Source of the DNA: Curvibacter microcysteis
GTDB taxonomy: Bacteria > Pseudomonadota > Gammaproteobacteria > Burkholderiales > Burkholderiaceae_C
Length of the DNA: 64,000 bases
Direction: 5' to 3'
NCBI RefSeq assembly: GCF_028649455.1
Contig: NZ_JAQSIO010000001.1
Span: 1,054,001 to 1,118,000, forward strand
The notes under the pieces are model-generated. The model was not told the DNA's origin, did no database searches, and worked only from the letters and a program-made list of their open reading frames with translations. Numbering within the stretch: the first letter of the stretch is position 1; each line of letters begins with the position of its first letter. Both the position numbers and the translations under genes were made by a program. Shown here piece after piece: positions 51,948-60,181 of this stretch.

Positions 51948-54278
51948 TCAATCCAGTGCCCACCAGCGCGGCAGCCACTGGCGTACTTCGGGGCGGGCAA
52001 AGCGGTCGTCCATCAGGTGCACCACGCCTTGGTCGCCCGGGCCGCGGATCACGCGCCCCGCTGCCTGCACGACTTTTTGCAAGCCGGGGTAGAGGTAGGT
52101 GTAGTCGTAGCCGGCGCCAAACAAGACCTGCAGGCGTTGGCGTATTTGCTCGTTGACGGGGTTGACCTGGGGCAGGCCCAAGGTGGCGACAAAAGCCCCA
52201 ATCAAGCGCCGCCCAGGCAGGTCGATGCCCTCGGCAAAGGCCCCGCCCAGCACGGCAAAACCAATGCCCTGGCTGGCGTCGGTGAAGCGCGCTAAAAAAG
52301 CCTGTTGCTCGGCCTCCTGCATGCGGCGCGACTGGCTCCAGCAGGGCAACTCGGGGTGGGTTTGGGCCATCAGCTCGGCCACCTGCTGCAGGTAGTCGTA
52401 GCTGCTGAAAAACGCCAGGTAATTGCCGGGCTGGGCCTGGTACTGGGCCGCCATCAAGGCCACCAGCGGTGCCAGCGAGGCCGCGCGGTCGGCGTAGCGG
52501 GTGGACAGGTGGCGCGCGGTGTGCACCTGCAGTTGGGCCGCTTCGAAGGGCGACTCGACCTCCAGCGTGCGGTGCGCCTCGGGCAGGCCCAGCAGCTGCG
52601 CGTGGTAGTGCGGTGGCTGCAGCGTGGCCGAGAACAAGGTGCTGCTGTGCGCGCCGGCCCAGCGGGGCGCCAAAAAGGGCGCGGGCACCAGGTTGCGCAG
52701 GCACAGGCGCGAGCGCCCGGGCTCGGGCGGGCTGGGCTGGCTGGCGTCGAACAGCGAGTGGGTGTCCAGCGACTCGGCCAGGCGACAGGCTTGCAGCACG
52801 TCGAAGTAGAACTGGCGCAGTGCGGGGTCGAACTCGGTGGGGTGCTCGGCCTGGTGCGTGCCCAGGGTTTGGCTGCATTGCTGCAGCGCCTTGAGCAGCT
52901 TGTCGGGCACTTGGGGGTAGACGGCGTAGGCCTGGGGCTGGGCCTTGTCCAGCGCCAGCCACTGGCGGCGCAACTGGGCCAGGGCTTTTTTGACGGGTGC
53001 AAAACGCTGCGCAGTGCTGCCCCGGCGCGCCTGGGCCAGGGCCTCGGGCAGCAACTCGGCGCTGTACATGTGGCGCGCGCGCTCGACCAGGTTGTGCGCC
53101 TCGTCCACCAGCAAGGCGACGCGCCAATGGTTGGCCTGGCTCAGGCCCCACAGCAGGGCACTGGCGTCGAAGTAGTAGTTGTAGTCGCCCACCACCAGGT
53201 CGACCCAGCGCGCCAGTTCCTGGCTCAGGTAGTAGGGGCAGACCTGGTGGCGCAGGGCCACGGTACGCACCTGGGCCTGGTCCAGTCGCCAGGGGCCGTG
53301 GGCCTGGGGTGCGGGGCCGGTCAAGGCGTCTTGGCGGGCGGCGGGCAGGCGGTCGTAAAAGCCCTGGGCCAGGGGGCAGGATTCACCGTGGCAGGCGCGG
53401 TCGGGGTACTCGCAGGCTTTGTCGCGGGCCACCAGCTCCAGCACGCGCAGCGGCAGGGCTTGCCGGGGGGCGAGTTGGTCCAGCGCGTGCAGGGCCAGTT
53501 GCCGGCCCGAGGTTTTGGCCGCCAGGAAGAACACCTTGTCCAGGGCCTGGACCGGGGCCGCTTTGAGCAGGGGGAACAGCGTGCCCAAGGTCTTGCCGAT
53601 GCCCGTGGGCGCCTGGGCCAGCAGGCACAGGCCGGCCTGCGCGCCCCGGTACACGGCCTCGGCCAAAGGGCGCTGGCCGGTGCGGAAGTCGGCGAATGGG
53701 AAACGCAGGGCCGTCAAAGCCGCATCACGTGTTTGGCGGTGCGCCAGTTGTTGTTCGGCCCAGGCCAGGAAGCGGGCGCATTGGGTGTCGAAATGCGCTT
53801 GCAGTTCGGCCGCGCTGAGGCGGCGCGTGAAGACCGTTTCTTGTTGCGAGCCGACCTCGAAGTACACCAGGGCCAGCTCCAGTTCGCTCAAGCCCGCTTG
53901 CTGGCAGTACAGCCAGCCGTAGACCAGGGCCTGGGCCCAGTGCAGCGTGCGTTGGGCGGGGTTTTGCCGCTCCAGCGGGCCTTTGTGGGTTTTGATTTCT
54001 TCCAGCCGGGGTGCGCTGGGGTCCAGCCCGTCGGCCCGGCCGCGCACGCGCAGGCGGCCTTGGTAATCCCCACTGAGGCTGACTTCGGCCTGGTAGCCGG
54101 CGCCGCGCCGTGCCACCACGGTGCCGTGGCCCGCTACGCCCTCCTGGGCGCTGGGCGAGGGGGTGAAGCGCAGGTCCAGGTCGCCGTGTTTGGCGGTGAA
54201 TTCACACAGCTCGCGCACTGCCACGGTGTAGACGGCCGGCTCAGGCGCTGCCTCGGGGGCCGGCGCGGCGGCGGTCAC
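51948..54278 (-). CDS. DinG/XPD-like Fe-S helicase with N-terminal PD-(D/E)XK nuclease domain
   Basis: Protein of 776 residues. The N-terminal part (about 15-170) looks like a PD-(D/E)XK nuclease: D83 in GRADGLD and E94-x-K96 in LEEIKTHKG. A superfamily 2 helicase follows. Walker A has K229 (APTGIGKT), four cysteines suited to an Fe-S cluster are C289, C296, C301 and C347, and the DEAH box is at 392-395 (VDEAHNL). The C-terminal motor domain has FSSYDYLQQ and AFVATLGLPQV segments. It overlaps the upstream nuclease gene by 4 bp. By analogy with DinG/XPD enzymes it likely unwinds and cuts damaged or branched DNA. Confidence 0.85.
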   Translation of the reverse strand: MTAAAPAPEAAPEPAVYTVAVRELCEFTAKHGDLDLRFTPSPSAQEGVAGHGTVVARRGAGYQAEVSLSGDYQGRLRVRGRADGLDPSAPRLEEIKTHKGPLERQNPAQRTLHWAQALVYGWLYCQQAGLSELELALVYFEVGSQQETVFTRRLSAAELQAHFDTQCARFLAWAEQQLAHRQTRDAALTALRFPFADFRTGQRPLAEAVYRGAQAGLCLLAQAPTGIGKTLGTLFPLLKAAPVQALDKVFFLAAKTSGRQLALHALDQLAPRQALPLRVLELVARDKACEYPDRACHGESCPLAQGFYDRLPAARQDALTGPAPQAHGPWRLDQAQVRTVALRHQVCPYYLSQELARWVDLVVGDYNYYFDASALLWGLSQANHWRVALLVDEAHNLVERARHMYSAELLPEALAQARRGSTAQRFAPVKKALAQLRRQWLALDKAQPQAYAVYPQVPDKLLKALQQCSQTLGTHQAEHPTEFDPALRQFYFDVLQACRLAESLDTHSLFDASQPSPPEPGRSRLCLRNLVPAPFLAPRWAGAHSSTLFSATLQPPHYHAQLLGLPEAHRTLEVESPFEAAQLQVHTARHLSTRYADRAASLAPLVALMAAQYQAQPGNYLAFFSSYDYLQQVAELMAQTHPELPCWSQSRRMQEAEQQAFLARFTDASQGIGFAVLGGAFAEGIDLPGRRLIGAFVATLGLPQVNPVNEQIRQRLQVLFGAGYDYTYLYPGLQKVVQAAGRVIRGPGDQGVVHLMDDRFARPEVRQWLPRWWALD

Positions 54279-55159
54279 TCAAGGCCCTCAGGGGCGTTGG
54301 CTTCGCTGGTGTCCTCGCCACCATCGCCGAGCCGGGCCTGGCTGCGCTCGGCTTCGCTGCGCACCGGGCTGGCTTTGGACAAGGCCATCCACACCGCAAA
54401 CGGCAGCGTGCAGGGCTGGTGGCGGGCCGGGCGCAGCAGCTCGAATTCGCCGCTTTCCACCGGGCCGTGCAGCAGCCAGATGCCCAGGTGCTCAGGGATC
54501 TCGTTGGCCTTGGCCACGCCCGCCGGGAACACGTAGTAGCAGGCCTCGCACAGCCATTCGTAGGCCTCGCGCTTGGCGGCGTGGCGCAGGTCGGACAGCA
54601 GGTCGGCGCGGCTGAACTTGATCTCGTGCACCATGGGCTGCAGGTAACGCGCGACCGAGGTGTTGCGCACCGAAAACAGGTCCGGCCGCGCCATGCGCCA
54701 GGTGTGCGGGGCGGGCGCCGGGGCCAGGGGCAGTTCTTGGTCGCTCCACAGCCGGGCCAGGGGCGCCGCCTCCTCGGCAGCAGGCGCTGACGAGGAGGCC
54801 AAGACCTCGGTGGTGGCGGCGCTGGTGGCCTCCGGCGCCTGGCTGGGCGCTTCGAGGGCCGCGCGCAGCGCCAGCTCGCGCCACACGATGCGGCCACTGC
54901 CCAGCAGCTGCTCGGCAAAGCGCTGGGCCAGGCGGTCGTGGGCGCTCAGGGCGCGCTGGCTGCGTTGCCGGGCCTCGGCCAGTTCCTGGATGCCAGCGTC
55001 GGTGAGCTTGAGGGTTTCATGCCCTTCGGCGCTGGTGTGCAGCTGCACCAGGCCAGCGGCCAGCAGGTCGATTTCCAGCCCGTCCTTGCAGGGCCAGCCG
55101 GCCGAGCGCCAGATGCCCATCAAGCGGGTGCGGTGAAAGCGGCTGAGCTTGAATGCCAT
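54275..55159 (-). CDS. MmcB-like PD-(D/E)XK DNA-repair nuclease with N-terminal winged-helix-like domain
   Basis: Protein of 294 residues. The first 60 residues (CKDGLEIDLLAAGLVQLH and KLTDAGIQEL) look like a winged helix. An Ala/Pro-rich linker covers about 100-150. The C-terminal domain carries a nuclease pattern: R-P-D160, then E179-x-K181 in VHEIKFSRADLLSDL, then a Tyr-rich YEWLCEACYYVFPAG. This arrangement resembles MmcB, a putative repair endonuclease tied to mitomycin C tolerance. The start at 55159 (MAFKLSRFH) follows the racemase stop by 11 bp. It overlaps the helicase by 4 bp, so the two probably work together. Confidence 0.75.
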   Translation of the reverse strand: MAFKLSRFHRTRLMGIWRSAGWPCKDGLEIDLLAAGLVQLHTSAEGHETLKLTDAGIQELAEARQRSQRALSAHDRLAQRFAEQLLGSGRIVWRELALRAALEAPSQAPEATSAATTEVLASSSAPAAEEAAPLARLWSDQELPLAPAPAPHTWRMARPDLFSVRNTSVARYLQPMVHEIKFSRADLLSDLRHAAKREAYEWLCEACYYVFPAGVAKANEIPEHLGIWLLHGPVESGEFELLRPARHQPCTLPFAVWMALSKASPVRSEAERSQARLGDGGEDTSEANAPEGLE

Positions 55160-55170
55160 GCATGGCCCCC

Positions 55171-55881
55171 TCAGGCGCCGGGCTCGGGCCCCAGGGCGCG
55201 GCACAGGGCGGCGCGGGCCAGCAAGCGGGTGGAGTCCAGCGTGGGCAGGGCCGAGTTGCCGTCGTTGAGGATCAGCGGAATCTCGGTGCAGCCCAGCACC
55301 ACGGCGTCGCAGCCCTGCTGCTGAAAGTCCTGCACCCAGGCTTGAAAGCGCTGCACGGTGGCCGCTTTGAGCACCCCGCGCACCAGCTCGTCCATGATCA
55401 GTTGGCCCATGGCTGCGCGCACTTCGGGCGCGGGCCGCACACAGTCCAGGCCTTGGGCAGCCAAGGCCTGCGGGTAGACCTCGCTGTCGAGCAGCCAGCG
55501 CGTGCCCATCAGGCCCAGGCGGCGAAAGCCGCGGGCGCGGGCAGCCTCGGCCACCACCTCGGCGATGTGCAGCCAGGGCCTGGGGGAGTGAGGTCGCACC
55601 TGCTCAAAGGCCTGGTGGATGGTGTTGTCGGGGCAGATCAGGAAGTCGGCGCCGGCCGCGGCCAGCTTGTGGGCGGAGTCGAGCATGAGCGCGGCCACAC
55701 CGGCGAGGTCCTGGCGCTCCAGGCAGTCCACATAGTGCCGCAGTGAGGGTGTGTGAAGCGACACCTCGGGGTGGCCGTGCGGGCCCAGCCAGCGTGCGCC
55801 CTCTTCGCACACCGTGCGGTAGCACAGGGCCGCGCCTTCGGCCGAGCAGCCGACGATGCCGATGTGCAGCGGCGCGCTCAT
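55171..55881 (-). CDS. Aspartate/glutamate racemase family protein
   Basis: Cofactor-independent racemase of 236 residues. Both catalytic cysteines are present, in CPDNT (about residue 89) and LGCTEIPL (about 197), one in each of two similar domains. The N-terminus GIVGCSAEGAALCYR is the usual first strand and loop. It should interconvert L- and D-Asp or D-Glu, or a related amino acid. Its place between tag and two nuclease genes is odd: it overlaps tag by 4 bp and precedes the MmcB-like gene by 11 bp, yet no metabolic partner is adjacent. Confidence 0.9.
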   Translation of the reverse strand: MSAPLHIGIVGCSAEGAALCYRTVCEEGARWLGPHGHPEVSLHTPSLRHYVDCLERQDLAGVAALMLDSAHKLAAAGADFLICPDNTIHQAFEQVRPHSPRPWLHIAEVVAEAARARGFRRLGLMGTRWLLDSEVYPQALAAQGLDCVRPAPEVRAAMGQLIMDELVRGVLKAATVQRFQAWVQDFQQQGCDAVVLGCTEIPLILNDGNSALPTLDSTRLLARAALCRALGPEPGA

Positions 55882-56525
55882 GCGGCGCTGGGCTGGCTGC
55901 TGCGCTGGCTCAGCGCGGGCTCACGCACATGGCAGCCTTGCAGGTGGTCGTTGACCAGGCCCATGGCCTGCATGAAGGCGTACATGGTGGTGGGTCCGAC
56001 AAAGCTCCAGCCGCGTCGGCGCAGGTCTTTGGACAAGGCCACCGATTCGGGCGAGGTGGTCAGGCCTTGCAGGCTGGCGTGGGTGATCTCGGGCGGGCGC
56101 TGGTGGGCGGGGGGCTCGAAGCGCCAGAAGTAGGCTGCCAGCGAGCCGAACTCCTCGCGCAAGGCCTGGGCGCAGCGCGCGTTGTTCAGGGTCGAAACGA
56201 TCTTGCCTCGGTGGCGCACGATGCCGGCGTTGAGCAGCAGTCGCTGCACGTCGGCTTCGTCAAAACGCGCCACGGCGTCGATGTCGAACTGTGCAAAGGC
56301 AGCGCGAAATGCCTCGCGCTTGTTGAGGATGGTGAGCCAGCTCAGGCCGGCCTGAAAGCCTTCGAGGCAAATCTTTTCGAACAGGCGGCGGTCATCGTGT
56401 ACCGGCCGGCCCCACTCCTCGTCGTGGTAGCGCTGGTACTCGGGTGTGGCCCGGCACCAGAGGCAGCGCCAGGCGCCGTGCTCGTCGCTGAAAAGGCCGG
56501 CGGGGACGGGGGAAGAGGCAAGCAT
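55878..56525 (-). CDS. tag: DNA-3-methyladenine glycosylase I
   Basis: Base-excision repair enzyme of 215 residues that removes 3-methyladenine from alkylated DNA. The zinc-snap residues of Tag are all present: C21 and H34 (C-x12-H, as in E. coli), plus H-x3-C in VNDHLQGC near the end. The core shows YHDEEWGRPVHDDRRLFE and GFQAGLSWLTILNKRE. The N-terminus is about 17 residues longer than E. coli Tag. The gene is preceded, 4 bp before the ATG, by a perfect LexA-type box and is the first of four tightly spaced repair-related genes. Confidence 0.95.
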   Translation of the reverse strand: MLASSPVPAGLFSDEHGAWRCLWCRATPEYQRYHDEEWGRPVHDDRRLFEKICLEGFQAGLSWLTILNKREAFRAAFAQFDIDAVARFDEADVQRLLLNAGIVRHRGKIVSTLNNARCAQALREEFGSLAAYFWRFEPPAHQRPPEITHASLQGLTTSPESVALSKDLRRRGWSFVGPTTMYAFMQAMGLVNDHLQGCHVREPALSQRSSQPSAA

Positions 56526-56529
56526 GATG

Positions 56530-56549
56530 AACTGTAAATAAATACAGTT
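56530..56549 (-). promoter_or_regulatory. LexA-type SOS box upstream of tag
   Basis: A perfect inverted repeat, AACTGTA-AATAAA-TACAGTT, contains CTGT-N8-ACAG (56532-56547), the LexA consensus of gamma- and betaproteobacteria. It ends 4 bp before the tag start codon. A -10-like TATAAA lies on the minus strand at about 56548-56553, overlapping the box, so LexA binding would block the start of transcription. Confidence 0.8.
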
Positions 56550-56627
56550 TATACGACGGCCGGCCGGGGCTTGTCCAGCCCGGGACAGCCCCGGTCGACG
56601 GGCCGCGCGGGGCGACCGGCACGGGCC

Positions 56628-57965
56628 TCAGCGGGCTTGCAGGCGCTCCAGCAGGCCCAGCTCGGGGTAACCGTCGGCGGGCAGGCCCAGGCTGCGCTGG
56701 TAGCGGCGGATGCCTTCGCGCGTGGCCGGGCCCATCAGGCCGTCGGGCTGGCCGCTGGCAAAACCCAGGGCGTTGAGCCGGGTCTGCAGCTCGCGCAGTT
56801 GGCTGCGCGACAAGGCCATCAGGTCGCGCGGCCAGGCCGCTTGCACGCCCGGGCCTTGGCCCAGGCGCTGGGCCAGCAGGCACACGGCGAGCGCGTAATG
56901 GGTGGAGTTGTTGTAGCGCAGGAGGGTGCGGAAGTTGTTCCCCACCAGGAAGGCCGGGCCGCGCAGGCCGGCGGGCAGGAACAGGGCCGCGTCCTCGCCC
57001 AGGTCGGGCAGGCCCTGGCTGTCCATGCTTTGCACGCCTTCGGCCACCCATTGGGCGCTGCTTTGGCGGAACTCGGCCTCGCGCTGGCCCGGGTCGAAGC
57101 CCGGGGGCAGGCGCACTTCGGCGCCCCAGGCCTGGCCCGGCTTCCAGCCCGAGTGCGCCACAAAGTTGGCGGTCGAGGCCAGCACGTCCGGCATGCTGCC
57201 CCAGATGTCGCGGTGGCCGTCGCCATCCGCGTCCACGGCGTGGGCCAGGAAGACCGAGGGCAGGAACTGCGTTTGGCCCATGGCGCCGGCCCAGGAGCCG
57301 ATCATGCGGTCGCGGGCGATGTCGCCGTTTTGCAGGATCTTCAACGCGGCGATCAACTGCTCGCGTGCCCAGGCTTCGCGCCGCCCTTCCAGGCCCAGCG
57401 TGGCCAAGGCATCGATGGTGGGCAGGTTGCCGTAGTGGCTGCCGTAGTTGCTCTCCATCCCCCAGATCGCGAACAAGGTGGTGGCGGGCACACCGTAGCG
57501 CGCTTCGGCGGCCTGGGCCTCGGCTTGCAGCTGGCGCAGTTTGGCGCGGCCTTGCTGGATGCGCAGTGGCGACACGGCGCGGTCCAGGTAGTCCCACACC
57601 GTGCGGTTGAACTCGGGCTGCGCGCGGTCCAGTTCGACCACCTGGGGCCGGTAGCGCACGCCATCCAGGGCCGTGTGCAGCGTGGCCTCGCTGATGCCGG
57701 CAGCGCGCGCACGCGGCTTGAAGGCCTCGATCCAGCGCATCAAGGCCTGCTGCTGCATGCTCGCGGTGCTGTCGTTGGTGAGCGGTGCGTTGGGTGCTGC
57801 TTGGGGGGCGGGCGCAGTGGGGGCCACGGGGCTGGGCGTGGGGGCCAGCGGTGCCTGGGGGGCACTGCCGCAGGCGGCGAGCGTGGCGCAGAGCAGCGCG
57901 CTCCAGGCCAGGCGCCATGGCTGATGCGGCCAGGGCCGTCGAGCAATATCAGAAAAGGGGTGCAT
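56628..57965 (-). CDS. MltB-family lytic murein transglycosylase (lipoprotein)
   Basis: Peptidoglycan-cleaving lipoprotein of 445 residues. The start at 57965 (MHPFSDIARR) gives a signal with lipobox TLAAC. A Pro/Ala-rich linker precedes the SLT_2 domain (about 90-365). The catalytic Glu lies in IWGMESNYGSHYGNLP, followed by the conserved DALATLGLEGRR and AGAMGQTQFLPSVF. The C-terminus is a peptidoglycan-binding domain (LQTRLNALGFASGQPDGLMG). It acts at the outer membrane's inner face in cell-wall turnover. It is divergent from the UvrD-like helicase gene. Confidence 0.92.
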   Translation of the reverse strand: MHPFSDIARRPWPHQPWRLAWSALLCATLAACGSAPQAPLAPTPSPVAPTAPAPQAAPNAPLTNDSTASMQQQALMRWIEAFKPRARAAGISEATLHTALDGVRYRPQVVELDRAQPEFNRTVWDYLDRAVSPLRIQQGRAKLRQLQAEAQAAEARYGVPATTLFAIWGMESNYGSHYGNLPTIDALATLGLEGRREAWAREQLIAALKILQNGDIARDRMIGSWAGAMGQTQFLPSVFLAHAVDADGDGHRDIWGSMPDVLASTANFVAHSGWKPGQAWGAEVRLPPGFDPGQREAEFRQSSAQWVAEGVQSMDSQGLPDLGEDAALFLPAGLRGPAFLVGNNFRTLLRYNNSTHYALAVCLLAQRLGQGPGVQAAWPRDLMALSRSQLRELQTRLNALGFASGQPDGLMGPATREGIRRYQRSLGLPADGYPELGLLERLQAR

Positions 57966-58077
57966 GGCGTGATTTTCACCCCGCCGGACGGGTGAGGTGG
58001 CCGCTCCCGCATTGGCCCCTGCCAGACCCCAAGCTGGCGACAATGGAGGCCTTGCTTCCCCGATTGGCCTGCGCCCC

Positions 58078-60105
58078 ATGAATGCCTCTTTCTCCCCTGC
58101 CCTGCCCTGGTCGGCCACCTCCATCCACCCCACGGGGGAACAGTGGCAGGTGCTCAAGTCCCCGGCCCGGGCCAAGCTGGTGCAGGCCCTGGCGGGCACG
58201 GGCAAGACCACCACGCTGTGCATGAAGGCCTGCAGCCTGCTCAAGGGCCTGGGGCCGGATGCGCGCGTGCTGATGCTGGCTTATTCGCGCGCCGGGGTGA
58301 CGGCCATCCGCGACCGCATGAGCCAGTTGCAAAGTGGCCTGTCGCCGCAGCAACTGGAGGTGCTGACGGTGGAGCAGCTCAGCGAGCAGGTGCTCAAAGA
58401 CCAGGGCGACCCGGTGCACCGCCTCAAAGACCCGCTGCGCCGGCGTTTTTTGATTTTGCAGGCGCAGCAGGCGCTGCGCCAGGAACGCCAACCCGGGGCC
58501 GATGGCCAGTTCAGCGCCTGGCTGGGCCGCGAGGTGGACATCGACGCATTCCTGGCGTTTGAAGCCCTGGCCAAGAAGCGCTTGCTGGATCAGCAGTTCG
58601 AAGACTCGGGTCTGGGCCTGGTCGGGTTTTGCGAAGACCAGGACCTCGACCCCGAGCTGTACCGCCTGTACCGCCGCTATGAGCGCATGCGCGTGGGCAT
58701 GAACCACGAGCCCCAGTTTTATGCCGATGGCGACTGCAGCTTCGAGTTGTGCCGCCAGCTCAGCCTGCTGGACTGGGACCAGCCCTTTGAGTGGCTGCAA
58801 AGCCGTTACGCCGCCGTGCTGTTTGACGAGCTGCACGACCTCGATGAAGCCGCCTTGCTGGTGCTGCGCAAATTGGTGCAAAGCGACAATGGCGTGTTTG
58901 TCGGCGCGGGCGACTTCAACCAGCACATCCATGAGGGCGCTTTCTCGGTGTTTGGCGAGTCGCTGGCGCGCATCAAGAGCTGCCTGCCCGAGGACACCGA
59001 GGTGCTGCAGATCAACACCACGCGCCGCTTTGGCGCCGAGATCTGCGCCGCGCTCAACCCCTTGTTCGGTTTGGCCTTTGGCCACACGGCCGAGCGCTCG
59101 GACGCCTTTGTGCGCCTGCACTACGACAACGACGAGCACTGCGCTCAGCAGCTGGTCGAGCTGCACCGTCAGATCGTGCAAGGCTGGCGCGACGTGCAGG
59201 GCGCCAAGGGCCAGCACAGCGCGCTCAACGTGGTGCTGCGCAACCCGCAGGACAGCATCTTGCTGGAGTGGGTGTTTGGCCATGAAGGCGTGCACTACAG
59301 CTGCCAGGACCTGAGCCCGTTTTACCTGCGCAAAGAGCTGGCGCTGGCCCTGGTCTGGATGTGGGTGCTGCTGGGCCCCGAGGCCCAGTCCACGCCGCTG
59401 CTGACCCCCGGCATGGTGGCGGCGGCGGTCGAGGGCCGATTGCACCTGGGCCGCAGCAGCGCCCGCGCCGACGCGGCCGACCCCGATGTGCTGGCCCAGG
59501 GCCAGTTCGATGAAGCCGGCTGGACCGACCTGCCCGGCGCGCGTGAAAGCCAGTCCCTGGCCCTCAGCCTGCATGGTGACCCGGCCCGCCTGCGCCGCTA
59601 CCTGGAGCTGGGCAGCCTGGACCCCAACGCTGCCCACCCCAGCGCGCTGTGGACTGACTTGCTGGCACTGCCGCCGCAGGTGCTGGACGATGCCGGTGCC
59701 CTGTGCCGCCACCCTTTGCTGCGCCGCCTGGTGGACGAGGCCCCCATCACCGCCCAGGAGCGCCGGGCCTGCCAGGACAGCCTGGACAGCCTGGCCCGGC
59801 TGGCACGCCACATCCCGGTCGCCGAATTCTTGGGCCGATTGACCCTGATCGCCACGCAAAGCATTGCCCTGCACCAGGCGCGTGAGCTGGTCAGCCTGCG
59901 GCTGTTGAGCATCAATGCCTGCAAGGGGCGCGAGTTCACTTTTGTGGCGGTGCCTTTTGTGGAGCGCGGGCGTTTTCCGGGCCCCTCCTCGCACCAGGAG
60001 GCCTACCTGGAGCGCAATCGGCTCTACGTGGCCATGACGCGCGCGCGCGCCGCGCTCTGGGTGCTTGAGAGCGCCGCGCGGCCCGTCAGCCCGGGGCCGG
60101 TTTGA
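58078..60105 (+). CDS. UvrD/Rep-like superfamily 1 helicase with DELH Walker B
   Basis: Protein of 675 residues. Walker A has K43 (LAGTGKTTT), motif Ia lies in MLAYSRAGVTAIRDRM, and motif II is D250-E-L-H253 where UvrD proteins usually have DE.Q. Motif III-like VGAGDFNQHIHE, motif IV with TRRFGAEI, and motif VI LYVAMTRARAAL near the C-terminus are present. It is shorter than UvrD/Rep (about 720), with a reduced 2B region between residues 420 and 560. It likely translocates on single-stranded DNA in repair or restart. The ATG at 58078 starts 112 bp from the divergent transglycosylase start. Confidence 0.88.
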   Translation: MNASFSPALPWSATSIHPTGEQWQVLKSPARAKLVQALAGTGKTTTLCMKACSLLKGLGPDARVLMLAYSRAGVTAIRDRMSQLQSGLSPQQLEVLTVEQLSEQVLKDQGDPVHRLKDPLRRRFLILQAQQALRQERQPGADGQFSAWLGREVDIDAFLAFEALAKKRLLDQQFEDSGLGLVGFCEDQDLDPELYRLYRRYERMRVGMNHEPQFYADGDCSFELCRQLSLLDWDQPFEWLQSRYAAVLFDELHDLDEAALLVLRKLVQSDNGVFVGAGDFNQHIHEGAFSVFGESLARIKSCLPEDTEVLQINTTRRFGAEICAALNPLFGLAFGHTAERSDAFVRLHYDNDEHCAQQLVELHRQIVQGWRDVQGAKGQHSALNVVLRNPQDSILLEWVFGHEGVHYSCQDLSPFYLRKELALALVWMWVLLGPEAQSTPLLTPGMVAAAVEGRLHLGRSSARADAADPDVLAQGQFDEAGWTDLPGARESQSLALSLHGDPARLRRYLELGSLDPNAAHPSALWTDLLALPPQVLDDAGALCRHPLLRRLVDEAPITAQERRACQDSLDSLARLARHIPVAEFLGRLTLIATQSIALHQARELVSLRLLSINACKGREFTFVAVPFVERGRFPGPSSHQEAYLERNRLYVAMTRARAALWVLESAARPVSPGPV

Positions 60106-60175
60106 CGGCCCCGCACGCTGGGGCCGCGCGAGCTTGAGGCGCAGGCCTGGCAGGCCGTGAGGCCGGTGCCAGGCC
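60106..60175. terminator. Two hairpins between convergent helicase and metY genes
   Basis: CGGCCCC / GGGGCCG (60106-60126) directly follows the helicase stop. A second perfect 9-bp pair, GGCCTGGCA / TGCCAGGCC (60144-60152 and 60167-60175), lies before the metY stop. Neither has a T-tract. Confidence 0.5.
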
Positions 60176-60181
60176 CACCGA

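Noticed and set aside
51948-56525. Reading the nuclease/helicase pair as a phage-defence island
   Set aside because: There are no other defence genes, no integrase, att sites or composition change, and an SOS box with tag points to repair.
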